In this document: positions 63,820 to 64,000 of the stretch, one piece after another
Position numbering within the stretch: position 1 is the first letter of the stretch
Layout of the letters: each line of letters begins with the position of its first letter
Origin: Erinaceus europaeus
Taxonomy: Eukaryota > Chordata > Mammalia > Eulipotyphla > Erinaceidae
Assembly: GCF_950295315.1 (NCBI RefSeq)
Contig: NC_080179.1
Coordinates: forward strand, 75,798,336-75,862,335
DNA length: 64,000 nucleotides
Direction of reading: 5' to 3'
Program-made: the position numbers and the translations under genes
The notes under the pieces: model-generated
Database searches by the model: none
Seen by the model: the letters and a program-made list of their open reading frames with translations, nothing else
Told to the model about the DNA's origin: nothing

Positions 63820-64000
63820 TACTGTTGGTATTTTTATAATCAGTTGCTATCCAGAAATGTTGTCTTGTATCCAGAAAATTGTATATATTTTCTCACTGGA
63901 ATATCTAAGCATGTTATCAGCATATAAGGATCTTTTTCTCCTTCCCTTAGACTTTATTATTCCATAAGCTTTCAGAGTATGTTTGAATGTGCAGTAGACA

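Overview
The window is nuclear DNA from an insectivore-type mammal, most likely a hedgehog (Erinaceus or a close relative). It is AT-rich and intron-dominated. It is packed with tRNA-derived SINEs whose heads read like GGGAGTCGGGCGGTAGCGCA, followed by a box-B-like GGTTCGA, a pyrimidine-rich body and an AATAAATAAATAAA tail. I associate this SINE type with Erinaceus; that is recognition from memory, not a database search. I see no bacterial genes, CRISPR array, rRNA or free-standing tRNA gene. The one protein-coding gene I can support is ZNF280D (zinc finger protein 280D, a suppressor-of-hairy-wing-like C2H2 protein) on the + strand. Thirteen coding exons were placed by hand at 4876-5096, 9533-9690, 10911-11011, 11999-12145, 16185-16319, 18244-18550, 19065-19205, 26902-26964, 28057-28175, 28313-28349, 42382-42427, 49303-49358 and 50224-50857. 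All have AG/GT borders and matching phases. Together they encode about 721 residues, i.e. the zinc-finger core and the long acidic C-terminal tail. The 5' exons lie upstream of the window. The 3' UTR runs from 50858 to about 52175 and carries two AATAAA signals. Layout: 1-4875 is intron (antisense L1 and SINEs). 4876-28349 holds exons w1-w10, which encode all the zinc fingers. 28350-42381 is a 14-kb intron that contains a strong acceptor followed by a gag-like open stretch (about 28950-29441). 42382-50857 holds the tail exons. 52180-64000 is downstream intergenic DNA made of SINEs, L1 fragments and a 1-kb minisatellite. Two features bear directly on the gene: exon w6 has an apparent one-base deletion (about 18342) that breaks the frame, and the 3' end of exon w4, including its splice donor, is present in three tandem 52-bp copies (12097-12252). 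The most interesting non-gene signals are the gag-like stretch behind a good splice acceptor (28950), a 40-unit minisatellite that grew out of the head of a SINE (60279-61258), tandem monomer-like units in an antisense L1 5' region (about 56640-57420), a 17-bp perfect hairpin (39964-40001), and an antisense retroelement family with a constant T-rich left border and ragged right ends (six copies).
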